Below, one piece after another: positions 1-9,643 of a stretch of DNA of 40,816 nt; positions within the stretch are counted from its first letter, which is position 1, and each line of letters starts with the position of its first letter. This DNA comes from Synechococcus sp. AG-679-D13 (GTDB taxonomy: Bacteria > Cyanobacteriota > Cyanobacteriia > PCC-6307 > Cyanobiaceae). The notes beneath the pieces were generated by a model, which worked only from the letters and a program-made list of their open reading frames with translations, had not been told where the DNA came from and did not search any database. The stretch spans positions 1-40,816 of the forward strand of contig QCUM01000018.1 of NCBI GenBank assembly GCA_003210735.1, in the 5' to 3' direction. The position numbers were made by a program, and so were the translations under genes.

Positions 1-1374
1 TGATCCCATGCCGGTTCCACCGGCCTGCCCCAGATGGCTCTGATGCCCATCCACAAATTCGAAGTCGTGGCGGAACATGCCGATCAGGTGCTCCTCCAGC
101 CCCATCATCAGTGGGTGAACCCAGGAGTCGAAGATCACATTGGCTCCCTCCCAGCCCATCTGGGGGCTAGTGCGCGCCGGAACGTCCTGAACGTGCATCG
201 GTGTGCTGATCACGGCGCAGGGAAGGCCCAGGCGTTTTGCGCTGTGCCGCTCCATCTGAGTGCCCAGCACCAGTTCAGGAGAGGCGTCAGCCATGGCGGC
301 CTCCACTGCCAGATAGTCGTCGCTGATCAGCGCTTCAAGCCCAAGCTCCCGTGCGGCGGCCCGCATCGGTCGCGCCATTTCCCTGCTGTAGGTGCCGAGC
401 CCCACCACGGTGAATCCAAGTTCTTCACTGCAGATGCGGGCCGCTGCCAGCGCGTGGGTGCCATCGCCAAAAATGAACACCCGCTTGCCGGTGAGATAGG
501 TGGAGTCCACCGATTCCGAGTACCAGGGAAGTCGCGACCGGCGATAGCCCTCCTCTGCCGAGGGAGGAGTCATGCCCAGGAGTCCATGCAGCTCGACAAG
601 AAAGTCGTGGGTGGCGCCGACCCCGATCGGCACGGTGCGGGTGAAGGGCATTCCGAAGGTTCGCTCCAGCCAGCTGCAGCCGGATTCGGCGACTTCGGGA
701 TACAAGCAAACATTCAGGTCTGCCTGCGGCAGGCGGCGGATGTCGCCGACGCCCGCTCCCAGAGGAGCCACCACGCCAACATCAATGCCATGCATGGTGA
801 GCAGTTTTTGGATTTCCAGCACGTCATCGCGGCACCGGAAGCCAAGCAGGGAGGGACCCAGCAGGTTCACGCGGGGGCGGCGTCCCTGGTTCTGCCAGGC
901 AGTCGGATCATGGCTTGCTTTCTCGGGGGCCTGACTGCGCAGCAGCCCACGCAGCACCTGGTAAAAAGTTTCTGATGCTCCCCAGTTCTCCTTTTTGCTG
1001 TACGCCGGAAGCTCAAGGCTCACCACGGGGATCGGCAGATCCATCCCCTGGGCCAGGGCTCCTGGCTGGTCCTGGATGAGTTCCGCGGTGCAGCTTTCTC
1101 CTACCAGCAGCGCCTCCGGCTGAAACCGGTCCACCGCTTCGCGCACATGACGCTTGACCAGTTCGGCGGTGTCGCCTCCCAGGTCCCGCGCCTGGAATGT
1201 GGTGTAGGTGACAGGTGGCCGCTTGCCCCGCCGCTCGATCATCGTGAACAGCAGATCGGCGTAGGTGTCTCCCTGGGGAGCATGCAGCACGTAGTGAACC
1301 CCCTCCATTGAGGCGGCGATCCGCATTGCGCCCACGTGGGGAGGGCCTTCGTAGGTCCAGAGGGTCAGCTCCAT
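1..1374 (-). CDS. chlB: Light-independent protochlorophyllide reductase subunit B (ChlB), 3' end cut by window
   Basis: Subunit of the NifK-like catalytic half of dark-operative protochlorophyllide reductase, which with ChlN and ChlL reduces protochlorophyllide to chlorophyllide in the dark. Translating the minus strand from the ATG at 1374 gives an N-terminus beginning [18 protein letters not shown], typical of ChlB. Asp36 lies in the HAPQGDTY motif; in this family that Asp replaces a Cys as the fourth ligand of the shared 4Fe-4S cluster. A GESCTAEL motif supplies the ChlB cluster Cys. About 458 codons are present without a stop, against roughly 510-525 in the family, so the C-terminus lies outside the window. 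The gene starts 4 bases after the chlN stop, so the two are surely co-transcribed. Identity is certain; only completeness is not. Confidence 0.96.
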   Translation of the reverse strand, partial: MELTLWTYEGPPHVGAMRIAASMEGVHYVLHAPQGDTYADLLFTMIERRGKRPPVTYTTFQARDLGGDTAELVKRHVREAVDRFQPEALLVGESCTAELIQDQPGALAQGMDLPIPVVSLELPAYSKKENWGASETFYQVLRGLLRSQAPEKASHDPTAWQNQGRRPRVNLLGPSLLGFRCRDDVLEIQKLLTMHGIDVGVVAPLGAGVGDIRRLPQADLNVCLYPEVAESGCSWLERTFGMPFTRTVPIGVGATHDFLVELHGLLGMTPPSAEEGYRRSRLPWYSESVDSTYLTGKRVFIFGDGTHALAAARICSEELGFTVVGLGTYSREMARPMRAAARELGLEALISDDYLAVEAAMADASPELVLGTQMERHSAKRLGLPCAVISTPMHVQDVPARTSPQMGWEGANVIFDSWVHPLMMGLEEHLIGMFRHDFEFVDGHQSHLGQAGGTGMGS

Positions 1375-1378
1375 CGGA

Positions 1379-2674
<1,296 letters not shown>

Positions 2675-2752
2675 TCAGGCCTCACCGTGCACAAATTTCA
2701 GACTTGATCGCTGGCTGCGACTGAAACTCTTTGGGATCGGCTGTGGAAGTGT

Positions 2753-2778
2753 GAGTTCAGAGGCGGAGTTCAGAGGCG
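2753..2778. repeat. 13-bp perfect tandem duplication
   Basis: The unit gagttcagaggcg occurs twice back to back at 2753-2765 and 2766-2778. It spans the stop codon of the minus-strand unknown gene ending at 2770, so each copy carries a TGA read on the minus strand. It looks like a recent small slippage duplication. Confidence 0.85.
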
Positions 2779-3342
2779 GCGGCGGAACCCGTCATAGCGA
2801 TCGTTCTCATCCCTTCTGCTCAGACGCCAGACATTGCGGCTGACGCGGCGGGCCACCAAGCCTCCCCGTTCCACCTTCTCCGTGCCCGGCCGTGCTCCCA
2901 GCAGCAAGCTGACTTCAGCGGTGCTTAGAGGTGCTCCGGTTTCGATCGCCAGAGAGGTGAGTTCCAAGCGCTGACGCAGTTGACGCAGACGATCGGCATT
3001 GGCGTTCCCCGGGCTTTCCAGCCAGGGCAGATCCACCTGGCCGTCCTGAGCCAGGCGTTGCATCAGCCCGAAGCTGACCATTCCCAGGGCCTGATCTGCA
3101 TTCAGATCGATTGCTTTCACAGCGGATTGATCAGGGATCGCCATGGCCCATCGGTGCAGTTGTGCGGACGGTATCGGTTGCTCTGAGAGACGCAAGACCA
3201 AGGCCGAGAACTGTTCATTCGTCGGTTGAGCGAGAAATCGTCCGGTACACTCCCGCCCATGACCCGTTTTGCCGGCCTCGAAGCCCAGGAGCGGCGACGC
3301 GGCGGAAGAGCTCTCGTCACCGGCACTGAAGTGACCCCCCAA
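2770..3342 (-). CDS. Unknown protein, possibly co-transcribed with chlN-chlB
   Basis: Function not recognised. The product is at most 190 residues, soluble and rich in Leu, Arg and Gln. It has no signal peptide or membrane segment and a basic C-terminus ([15 protein letters not shown]). It lies about 110 bases upstream of chlN on the same strand. The coordinates give the longest frame, from a TTG codon at 3342, but this is probably too long. It would overlap the start of the divergent csoS1D gene (ATG at 3259) by 84 bases, and the first 30 residues look like antisense sequence. Recognisable helical sequence begins near [20 protein letters not shown] at 3201 is one alternative start. The frame itself is credible because no other long frame covers 2770-3200. 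Confidence 0.6.
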   Translation of the reverse strand: MGGHFSAGDESSSAASPLLGFEAGKTGHGRECTGRFLAQPTNEQFSALVLRLSEQPIPSAQLHRWAMAIPDQSAVKAIDLNADQALGMVSFGLMQRLAQDGQVDLPWLESPGNANADRLRQLRQRLELTSLAIETGAPLSTAEVSLLLGARPGTEKVERGGLVARRVSRNVWRLSRRDENDRYDGFRRRL

Positions 3343-4044
3343 CAGGGGGGAGCCAGTTGTGTGGTCACCACCGATTCCGAATCACCGCGGCTGCAGCGGC
3401 AGAACAGTCATGTTCAGTCGATCGAACTGAGAACGCACGTTTTCATCGATTCGCTCCAGCCGCAGTTGGCGGCCTACATGGGTTCGGTGAGTCAGGGCTT
3501 CCTGCCCATCCCCGGTGATGCCTGTCTCTGGATGGAGGTTTCTCCGGGTATGGCGGTTCACCGGGTCACCGACATTGCCTTGAAGGCCAGCAATGTGCGG
3601 CTCGGCCAGATGGTTGTGGAACGAGCCTTCGGCTCGATGGCGCTGTACCACCGTGACCAGAGCACCGTGCTCCACTCCGGTGATGTGGTGCTGGAGGCCA
3701 TCGGAAGCTCCATCGATCAGCGCACTCCCGCGGACGTGAGCTGGACGGAAGTGATTCGTGCGATCACCCCCGACCATGCCGTTCTGATCAACCGACTGAA
3801 TCGCCGTGGTTCGATGATTGAGGCTGGGATGAGCATGTTCATCCTTGAAACCGAACCAGCCGGTTATGTGCTGATTGCGGCCAATGAAGCCGAAAAATCA
3901 TCCAACATCACTCTCGTTGATGTGAAGGCCGTTGGTGCCTTCGGGCGTCTCACCCTTGCCGGACGCGAAGGAGATGTTGAGGAGGCCGCCGCCGCCGCAA
4001 TGCGTGCGATCGACAGGATCAACAGCCGTTCCATGCTGAGCTGA
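3259..4044 (+). CDS. csoS1D: CsoS1D, tandem BMC-domain carboxysome shell protein with gated pore
   Basis: Minor alpha-carboxysome shell protein with two fused BMC domains. In Prochlorococcus it forms stacked pseudohexameric trimers with a large gated pore, thought to pass RuBP and 3-phosphoglycerate. The 261-residue product matches the family: a variable basic N-terminus, domain 1 at about residues 55-150 ([20 protein letters not shown]) and domain 2 at about 155-258 ([20 protein letters not shown]). The two gate residues are visible as Glu121-Arg122 in VVERAFGS. The ATG at 3259 is preferred over an in-frame TTG at 3226 because the product then begins [16 protein letters not shown], as basic CsoS1D N-termini do. 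The gene sits upstream of the main cso operon, separated by convergent rdgB; the two stop codons are 2 bases apart. Confidence 0.95.
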   Translation: MTRFAGLEAQERRRGGRALVTGTEVTPQQGGASCVVTTDSESPRLQRQNSHVQSIELRTHVFIDSLQPQLAAYMGSVSQGFLPIPGDACLWMEVSPGMAVHRVTDIALKASNVRLGQMVVERAFGSMALYHRDQSTVLHSGDVVLEAIGSSIDQRTPADVSWTEVIRAITPDHAVLINRLNRRGSMIEAGMSMFILETEPAGYVLIAANEAEKSSNITLVDVKAVGAFGRLTLAGREGDVEEAAAAAMRAIDRINSRSMLS

Positions 4045-4046
4045 GC

Positions 4047-4652
4047 TCAGTTCAGACGAAGATGACTGCGTAGATCATCGGCAAGGGCACGTGCTGCCTT
4101 GCCGCGACTGCCCAGGCGGCTCAGTTGCACCGTGTTCATGGCCCCGTAGGTGCAGTTCGCTTCCCGAACCCAGAGCAGAGATTCGTAGCCACCACCGGCG
4201 TAATCCGGTGCCATCAGCAACTCCCCCCAGCAAATTCCTTCGGCGGATGCAACGCATTCCCCCTGGGGGTTGGAGAGAACCATCGTGCTGCGGAAACAGG
4301 CGCTGCGGTAAGGCGTGGGCCCAAGCTCGTCGAGAACACGTTGGATCTTGGCCGGATTCCCATCCGCGTAGCGGGCTGAAAAGAGTCCTGGTGCTCCGTT
4401 CAGACCATCGACCTCTAAGCCTGAATCATCAGCCAGGGCCCAGCCACGGGTACGAAGAGCAGCTGCTGTTGCTTTCAGCTCAGCGTTTTCGAGATAGGTG
4501 GATCCTGTCTCCTCCACATCGAGATCGTCCGGTTGACGTTGAACTTCAACCGAAAGGGGACCGAGCATCGCCTCGATCTCGGCAACCTTGATCGGATTGC
4601 CTGTGGCAATGGTCAGAAGTTGCCGCAAAGAACGATTGAGAAGGCTCACCAT
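4047..4652 (-). CDS. rdgB: RdgB/HAM1-family non-canonical purine NTP pyrophosphatase
   Basis: Hydrolyses dITP, XTP and similar damaged purine triphosphates to monophosphates plus PPi, cleaning the nucleotide pool. Family motifs are present: the N-terminal LLTIATGNPIKVAEIE strand and substrate loop, DVEETGSTYLENAELKA, the catalytic ALADDSGLEVDGLNGAPGLFSARYA block, and a C-terminal SRLGSRGKAARAL segment. The frame extends upstream to 4748, but the first 32 residues are not family-like. The ATG at 4652 puts the start a few residues before the conserved strand, giving 201 residues, the usual length. It is convergent with csoS1D and divergent from csoS1, so it lies inside the cso locus but is transcribed separately. 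A direct role in carboxysomes is not implied. Confidence 0.9.
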   Translation of the reverse strand: MVSLLNRSLRQLLTIATGNPIKVAEIEAMLGPLSVEVQRQPDDLDVEETGSTYLENAELKATAAALRTRGWALADDSGLEVDGLNGAPGLFSARYADGNPAKIQRVLDELGPTPYRSACFRSTMVLSNPQGECVASAEGICWGELLMAPDYAGGGYESLLWVREANCTYGAMNTVQLSRLGSRGKAARALADDLRSHLRLN

Positions 4653-4788
4653 TGTGGGGCGAGACTCGACGGAAACCAGGCTGAATTTGGGAAGCAGCGG
4701 TATGGGTTGAACATTCCACCCCTCGGCAAGGCCTCGGGACCGCTGCATTAAGTGAAGTTATGGGTGAAAAATCAGTTCGGCAACGGGA

Positions 4789-4806
4789 TGTGGGCATGTG
4801 CCCACA
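4789..4806. promoter_or_regulatory. 18-bp dyad upstream of csoS1, candidate operator
   Basis: The arms TGTGGGCA (4789-4796) and TGCCCACA (4799-4806) are perfect inverted repeats separated by TG. There is no T-run, so it is not a terminator. Its position in the rdgB/csoS1 promoter gap suggests a dimeric regulator site. The regulator is unknown. Confidence 0.5.
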
Positions 4807-4843
4807 GGAACAACCACAGCAGATCGGAACAGTCACAGACAGG

Positions 4844-4864
4844 CTGATAAGCGTGGCTTATCAG
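4844..4864. promoter_or_regulatory. 21-bp dyad with TAA-N7-TTA core, candidate RbcR/CbbR-type LysR site
   Basis: CTGATAAGC (4844-4852) and GCTTATCAG (4856-4864) are perfect 9-base arms around GTG. The core reads TAA-N7-TTA, which fits the TNA-N7-TNA form known for CbbR boxes, and the whole fits the LysR-type T-N11-A rule. It lies 107 bases before the csoS1 ATG. Assignment to RbcR is inferred from position and symmetry. Confidence 0.5.
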
Positions 4865-4970
4865 GTTCACTATGGACAGTGATCCGGAAGTGTGTCCAAA
4901 TCCCTTGACGGAAGGGGGTTCGGCGGAGCAATGTCCCGAGCGAACATTCCACCCCTTCTACCGGTAGGCA

Positions 4971-5282
4971 ATGGCTAACGAAACCATGGGCATCGCTCTC
5001 GGCATGATCGAGACCCGCGGTCTGGTCCCCGCGATTGAGGCAGCTGATGCCATGACCAAGGCTGCTGAAGTGCGCCTGATCGGTCGTGAGTTCGTCGGCG
5101 GCGGCTACGTCACCGTTCTGGTGCGCGGTGAGACCGGTGCTGTGAACGCTGCAGTGCGCGCTGGCGCCGATGCTTGCGAGCGTGTTGGTGACGGCCTGGT
5201 TGCTGCTCACATCATTGCCCGCCCCCACCGCGAAGTGGAGCCTGCGCTCGGCAATGGCAACTTCCTTGGTCAGAAGGACTGA
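4971..5282 (+). CDS. csoS1: CsoS1, major alpha-carboxysome shell hexamer protein (BMC-H)
   Basis: Single-domain BMC protein whose hexamers tile the facets of the carboxysome shell. The 103-residue product runs MGIALGMIETRGLVPAIE through GETGAVNAAVRAGADAC to HIIARPHREVEPAL, all hallmark CsoS1 sequence. It is the first gene of the main operon, 73 bases before rbcL. Being first fits its role as the most abundant shell protein. Its BMC domain is almost identical to that of csoS1E about 7 kb downstream, pointing to duplication within the locus. Confidence 0.97.
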   Translation: MANETMGIALGMIETRGLVPAIEAADAMTKAAEVRLIGREFVGGGYVTVLVRGETGAVNAAVRAGADACERVGDGLVAAHIIARPHREVEPALGNGNFLGQKD

Positions 5283-5355
5283 GATCTTCCGCTGAGCCTC
5301 TGATGAGGCACGCGAACGTCTCAACCCCCCTTCACCGACTTAACGGAGTTTTCCC

Positions 5356-6771
5356 ATGAGCAAGAAGTACGACGCTGGGGTCAAGGAGTACAGAGACACT
5401 TACTGGACTCCTGATTACGTACCCCTCGACACCGACCTGCTGGCCTGCTTCAAGTGCACCGGCCAGGAAGGTGTACCCAAGGAAGAGGTTGCCGCAGCTG
5501 TGGCTGCTGAATCCTCTACAGGTACCTGGTCCACTGTTTGGTCCGAGCTCCTCACCGACCTTGACTTCTACAAAGGCCGCTGCTACCGCATCGAGGACGT
5601 CCCTGGTGACAGAGAGTCCTTCTATGCGTTCATCGCATACCCCCTCGATCTGTTCGAAGAGGGTTCCATCACCAACGTTCTGACCTCACTGGTCGGCAAC
5701 GTTTTTGGCTTCAAGGCTCTCCGCCACCTCCGTCTGGAAGACATCCGCTTCCCGATGGCCTTCATCAAGAGCTGCTACGGCCCGCCGAACGGCATTCAGG
5801 TCGAGCGCGACCGGATGAACAAGTACGGCCGCCCTCTGCTGGGTTGCACCATCAAACCGAAACTCGGTTTGAGCGGTAAGAACTACGGACGTGTTGTCTA
5901 TGAATGCCTGCGTGGCGGTCTGGACTTCACCAAGGACGACGAAAACATCAACTCCCAGCCCTTCCAGCGTTGGCAGAACCGCTTCGAATTCGTTGCGGAA
6001 GCCATCAAGCTGTCCGAGCAGGAGACCGGTGAGCGCAAGGGGCACTACCTCAATGTGACCGCCAACACTCCCGAAGAGATGTATGAGCGTGCCGAGTTCG
6101 CCAAGGAACTCGGAATGCCGATCGTCATGCACGACTTCATCACCGGTGGCTTCACCGCCAACACCGGTCTGTCGAAGTGGTGCCGTAAGAACGGCATGCT
6201 CCTGCACATTCACCGCGCCATGCACGCGGTGATCGACCGTCATCCCAAGCACGGCATCCACTTCCGCGTTCTCGCCAAGTGTCTGCGTCTGTCCGGTGGT
6301 GACCAGCTCCACACCGGCACCGTGGTCGGCAAGTTGGAAGGTGATCGTCAGACCACCCTCGGCTACATCGACCAGCTGCGCGAATCCTTCGTTCCTGAAG
6401 ATCGCAGCCGCGGCAACTTCTTCGATCAGGACTGGGGATCCATGCCTGGCGTGTTCGCCGTTGCCTCCGGCGGTATCCACGTGTGGCACATGCCTGCACT
6501 GGTCGCCATTTTCGGTGACGACTCCGTGCTGCAGTTCGGTGGTGGTACCCACGGTCACCCCTGGGGCTCCGCTGCAGGTGCTGCTGCCAACCGTGTGGCC
6601 CTCGAGGCCTGCGTCAAGGCACGCAATGCCGGTCGCGAGATCGAGAAGGAAAGCCGGGACATCCTCATGGAAGCCGGTAAGCACAGCCCTGAGCTGGCGA
6701 TCGCTCTCGAGACCTGGAAGGAGATCAAGTTCGAGTTCGACACCGTCGACAAGCTCGACGTTCAGAACTGA
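5356..6771 (+). CDS. rbcL: Form IA Rubisco large subunit
   Basis: Catalytic subunit of ribulose-1,5-bisphosphate carboxylase/oxygenase, packaged in the alpha-carboxysome. The 471-residue product begins [21 protein letters not shown], typical of the proteobacterial-type form IA enzyme of marine alpha-cyanobacteria. Visible active-site elements are [13 protein letters not shown] (catalytic Lys), [15 protein letters not shown] (the Lys that is carbamylated plus the Asp and Glu that bind Mg), [12 protein letters not shown], and loop 6 [11 protein letters not shown] with its mobile Lys. A ggag ribosome site lies 6 bases before the ATG. A short hairpin separates it from rbcS. Confidence 0.99.
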   Translation: MSKKYDAGVKEYRDTYWTPDYVPLDTDLLACFKCTGQEGVPKEEVAAAVAAESSTGTWSTVWSELLTDLDFYKGRCYRIEDVPGDRESFYAFIAYPLDLFEEGSITNVLTSLVGNVFGFKALRHLRLEDIRFPMAFIKSCYGPPNGIQVERDRMNKYGRPLLGCTIKPKLGLSGKNYGRVVYECLRGGLDFTKDDENINSQPFQRWQNRFEFVAEAIKLSEQETGERKGHYLNVTANTPEEMYERAEFAKELGMPIVMHDFITGGFTANTGLSKWCRKNGMLLHIHRAMHAVIDRHPKHGIHFRVLAKCLRLSGGDQLHTGTVVGKLEGDRQTTLGYIDQLRESFVPEDRSRGNFFDQDWGSMPGVFAVASGGIHVWHMPALVAIFGDDSVLQFGGGTHGHPWGSAAGAAANRVALEACVKARNAGREIEKESRDILMEAGKHSPELAIALETWKEIKFEFDTVDKLDVQN

Positions 6772-6781
6772 TCGATTCATC

Positions 6782-6802
6782 GGCCGGTTGATCCAACCGG
6801 CC
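6782..6802 (+). other. Hairpin between rbcL and rbcS
   Basis: GGCCGGTT (6782-6789) and AACCGGCC (6795-6802) form an 8-bp GC-rich stem with a 5-base loop in the 59-base rbcL-rbcS gap. There is no following T-run, so it is more likely an mRNA-stabilising or processing element than a terminator. Confidence 0.6.
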
Positions 6803-6830
6803 ACAACCTTTCTTACAAACCAGGACCCCC

Positions 6831-7172
6831 ATGCCTTTCCAGAGCACCGTGGGTGACTATCAAACAGTCGCCACCCTGGAGACCTTCGGCTTTCTTCCGC
6901 CGATGACCCAGGACGAGATCTACGACCAGATCGCGTACATCATTGCGCAGGGTTGGAGCCCGCTCGTTGAGCACGTCCATCCCAGTAATTCCATGGCCAT
7001 TTACTGGTCCTATTGGAAGCTGCCTTTCTTCGGTGAGAAGGATCTCAACGTAGTGGTCAGTGAGCTCGAGGCTTGCCATCGCGCTTACCCCGACCATCAC
7101 GTACGAATCGTTGGTTACGACGCCTACACCCAAAGTCAGGGTGCTTGCTTCGTGGTCTTCGAAGGCCGCTGA
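6831..7172 (+). CDS. rbcS: Form IA Rubisco small subunit
   Basis: Small subunit capping the Rubisco L8S8 complex. The 113-residue product starts MPFQSTVGDYQTVATLETFGFLPPMTQDEIYDQIAY and contains the SNSMAIYWSYWKLPFFGE region and the C-terminal VRIVGYDAYTQSQGACFVVFEGR, all typical of form IA RbcS. It is short, lacking the long N-terminal and loop insertions of plant forms. It lies 59 bases after rbcL and is followed by a terminator-like hairpin before csoS2. In form IA systems Rubisco is bound by the N-terminal repeats of CsoS2 at the interface of large and small subunits, so the gene order matches the assembly partners. Confidence 0.99.
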   Translation: MPFQSTVGDYQTVATLETFGFLPPMTQDEIYDQIAYIIAQGWSPLVEHVHPSNSMAIYWSYWKLPFFGEKDLNVVVSELEACHRAYPDHHVRIVGYDAYTQSQGACFVVFEGR

Positions 7173-7192
7173 TCCTCGGATCAATTGGTTCC

Positions 7193-7223
7193 GAGCCCTG
7201 ACCTGATCAGGGCTCAAGTTTTT
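7193..7223 (+). terminator. Terminator-like hairpin between rbcS and csoS2
   Basis: GAGCCCTGA (7193-7201) and TCAGGGCTC (7207-7215) make a perfect 9-bp stem with a 5-base loop, then aag and five T (7219-7223). It has the form of a partial intrinsic terminator. Since csoS2 follows co-directionally after 50 bases, it probably attenuates read-through or stabilises the csoS1-rbcL-rbcS message, giving more Rubisco than scaffold. Confidence 0.7.
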
Positions 7224-7272
7224 CCGAAGGGACTGGTGTCCCTTCAATTCACGTCGACATCCTCGGGCGGAC

Positions 7273-9636
7273 ATGGCAAGACTCTCTAGTCGCGAACTCG
7301 CACTTGAACGCCGTAAGGCGCTCACCACATCCGGTAAGAAAGCTTCTGTCGCCGTTAGTGCCGGTGCCAATCGTGTGCGGACCGCCTCTGATGCCAGAGC
7401 AACGCGCACCAATGCCAATGCCGATGAGGTTGATGTGGCTGTGCAAGCCGCGCCCGTCGCTGTTTCTCCGCGACGCTCGGCAAGCCTGACCCCATCCGCT
7501 GCGCCTGTCCGCTCCCAGGTCAAGCAGAAACGTGACCCCAGCCGCGATCTGGTTCTAGCTCGCCGCGAAGCTCTGTCCCGTCGCGGCAAGACCGCAGACA
7601 CGAGCAAGGATCGCAATCGATCTGAAGTGGCGAAGCAGTCGATATCCTCAGCTGCGCCGGTTGCTTCTGAAGCCAAGGATTGCGGTTGCGGCGGTCAGCG
7701 TTCTGCTGAGACAACCCAGTTGTCCTCACGTCCTGCCCCGACACTTCAGCTGAGCGGTCGCAACGAGCGTCGCTCCGCGACTCCGAAGCGTCGCGCCATC
7801 GAGAACCCCAGCCGAGCACTGGTTCTCGCTCGACGTGATGCCATGGCCAAACATGGCAAAACGGCTGGTAAGCAGCCCACAAGTGCCGCAGCTGTGGCTC
7901 GCCAGGCCAATCCTGACCTCACCAGCCGCGAACTCGCCCAGCAGGTGCGAGAACTGCGCGCCAAGGCCGGGGCCCGCAATAAGCAAAGCGCTGGTGTGAC
8001 CCGTCCCAGTGGTCCGAATCGTCACGGCGCAAAGCAGGCTGCCGCGGCTGATGCCCATTGGAAGGTTGGTGAAAGCACCACCACTTCAGGTCAGACAGTC
8101 ACCGGTACGCAGGCCAACCGTTCGGTGAAGACCACCGGAAATGAGGCGAGCACCTGCCGTTCCATTACAGGGACGGAGTACCTGGGTGCCGAGGTCTTCC
8201 AGACCTTCTGCCAAACCGCTCCTGAATCAACAACCCCTGCCAAGGTTCGAGTCACGGCCACCAGCCATGGCAATCGCGTCACCGGTAACGAGGTGGGTCG
8301 CTCCGAGAAGGTCACCGGCGATGAGCCCGGCACCTGCAAGTCCGTCACCGGTACGGAGTACATCTCGGCCAACCAGTCCGCTGCCTACTGTGGTGGTGGC
8401 ACTGCTTCTCCGCGCAAGGTGGGTCACAGCCTCACCGAACAGGGGCGTCCAGTCAGCGGTGTGATGGTGGGTCGCTCCTCCAGCGTCACCGGCGATGAAG
8501 CAGGTGCCAACCGCAATCTCACTGGCGATCAGTATCTGGGTGCCGACCCCTTACCCGACGGCAGACCTGCGGCCAAGGTTGGTCTGTCAGCCACCCTCTC
8601 CGGCACCGGAGTCACCGGCACGATGGTGGGCCGCTCCTCCGCCGTGACAGGCGACGAATTCGGTTCCTGCCATCGCGTCACAGGCGATCAGTACGTCAGT
8701 GCTGAGCAGGTCAACGCGTTTTGCGGCTCCAAGACCGAGCCCGAGGCCGCCAAAGTCGGTTTCAGCATCACCAACAAGAATCAGGTGGTGAGCGGTACCC
8801 GCACTGGTCGCTCGGAGCGCGTCACCGGTGATGAGCCCGGAAGCTGCCAGGCCGTCACTGGCACTCCCTATGCAGGTCTCGAGCAGGCTGGCCAACACTG
8901 TGGAAACCCTGCGGTTCAGGCCATTCGTGAGCGCACACCCGTGCGTCCTGGAACACCGTCCGCTGCAATGACCGGCATTCAACCCGGAGTCGGCGGCGTC
9001 ATGACAGGTGATGAGCGTGGAGCTTGTGAAGCGGTCACCGGAACCCCTTACGTCGGTGCTGATCAACTGGCAGCAGCCTGTGGTGCTGATGCACCAGCCG
9101 GTACCGACACCCATGGTGTATCGCCTGAAAGTGCTCCATGGACTCGGTTCAGCGTCGTCTCCCCAGCCCGTGCCGCCCAGCAGCAGCGTGACATTCGTTC
9201 CGATGTGACAGGGACGGCCTATGAGCAGGGGAATCGCATCACCGGCCCTTTTGACATGGCTGGCGGGAAGGTGACCGGTACCGAGCAATTCCGCTTCGAC
9301 AACCGCGAATTCCAGAACCGTCAGCAACGTCAGTTTCAGCCCACCGTCGCTGTCGTCAGCGAGCCCAAGGATGCGCCCGCTTCCCGGGTGACCGGCGAGG
9401 GTTCATCCACCAAAGTCACTGGTGATGACTGGGATCGAGGTGAGCATGTCACCGGTACCGAGGGTGCTTCCGCTCGCCGTCGTAACCCAACCCGTCCCGG
9501 TCCGATGAGCGCCATGTCTTCCTTCGAGCGCAAGCGCAACGGGGAGTCCGAATGGCCTGTAAGTCCCGTCACCGGTTCGAGTGGCAATACTGAAAAGGGA
9601 TCCCTGATCACCGTCTCCGGCGGCGCAAGGGGCTGA
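7273..9636 (+). CDS. csoS2: CsoS2, intrinsically disordered carboxysome assembly scaffold
   Basis: Repetitive disordered protein that condenses Rubisco and links it to the shell. The 787-residue product has three parts. The first about 240 residues carry four N-repeats (SSRELALERRKALTTSGKK, PSRDLVLARREALSRRGK, PSRALVLARRDAMAKHGK, TSRELAQQVRELRAKAG), the Rubisco-binding helices. The middle, about 265-610, has six repeats of the VTGxxxGRSxxVTGDExGxC...VTGxxYxxxxQ..xxC type. The end has two degenerate C-repeats and a terminal peptide rich in Gly and Ser (KGSLITVSGGARG), expected to bind shell. The third middle repeat (DEAGANRNLTGDQYLGADPLP) has lost both cysteines and is shorter. A CGCGG cluster sits near residue 137. 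No frameshift site was recognised, so only the long form is annotated. Confidence 0.97.
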   Translation: MARLSSRELALERRKALTTSGKKASVAVSAGANRVRTASDARATRTNANADEVDVAVQAAPVAVSPRRSASLTPSAAPVRSQVKQKRDPSRDLVLARREALSRRGKTADTSKDRNRSEVAKQSISSAAPVASEAKDCGCGGQRSAETTQLSSRPAPTLQLSGRNERRSATPKRRAIENPSRALVLARRDAMAKHGKTAGKQPTSAAAVARQANPDLTSRELAQQVRELRAKAGARNKQSAGVTRPSGPNRHGAKQAAAADAHWKVGESTTTSGQTVTGTQANRSVKTTGNEASTCRSITGTEYLGAEVFQTFCQTAPESTTPAKVRVTATSHGNRVTGNEVGRSEKVTGDEPGTCKSVTGTEYISANQSAAYCGGGTASPRKVGHSLTEQGRPVSGVMVGRSSSVTGDEAGANRNLTGDQYLGADPLPDGRPAAKVGLSATLSGTGVTGTMVGRSSAVTGDEFGSCHRVTGDQYVSAEQVNAFCGSKTEPEAAKVGFSITNKNQVVSGTRTGRSERVTGDEPGSCQAVTGTPYAGLEQAGQHCGNPAVQAIRERTPVRPGTPSAAMTGIQPGVGGVMTGDERGACEAVTGTPYVGADQLAAACGADAPAGTDTHGVSPESAPWTRFSVVSPARAAQQQRDIRSDVTGTAYEQGNRITGPFDMAGGKVTGTEQFRFDNREFQNRQQRQFQPTVAVVSEPKDAPASRVTGEGSSTKVTGDDWDRGEHVTGTEGASARRRNPTRPGPMSAMSSFERKRNGESEWPVSPVTGSSGNTEKGSLITVSGGARG

Positions 9637-9643
9637 TCGTCTG

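Larger units (their letters stand above)
4653..4970 (+). promoter_or_regulatory. Divergent intergenic region: promoter zone of the cso/rbc operon and of rdgB
   Basis: This 318-base gap separates rdgB (minus) from csoS1 (plus) and has no credible gene. It must hold the promoter for the very highly expressed csoS1-rbcLS operon. Two near-perfect dyads, at 4789-4806 and 4844-4864 and listed separately, lie 110-180 bases before csoS1. No -10/-35 pair could be assigned with confidence. The csoS1 start is preceded only by a weak purine stretch (taggca). Confidence 0.6.

Noticed and set aside
34..975. Plus-strand open frame of 313 residues at the left edge
   Set aside because: Antisense to chlB, whose minus-strand translation is a clear family match. 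The plus frame gives no recognisable protein.
5686..6804. Minus-strand open frame of 372 residues opposite rbcL
   Set aside because: Exact antisense of a highly biased GC-rich gene, which commonly yields long empty frames. No family features.
7273..9636. Programmed -1 frameshift in csoS2 making a short form
   Set aside because: Known in Halothiobacillus, but no convincing slippery sequence with a following structure was identified here.
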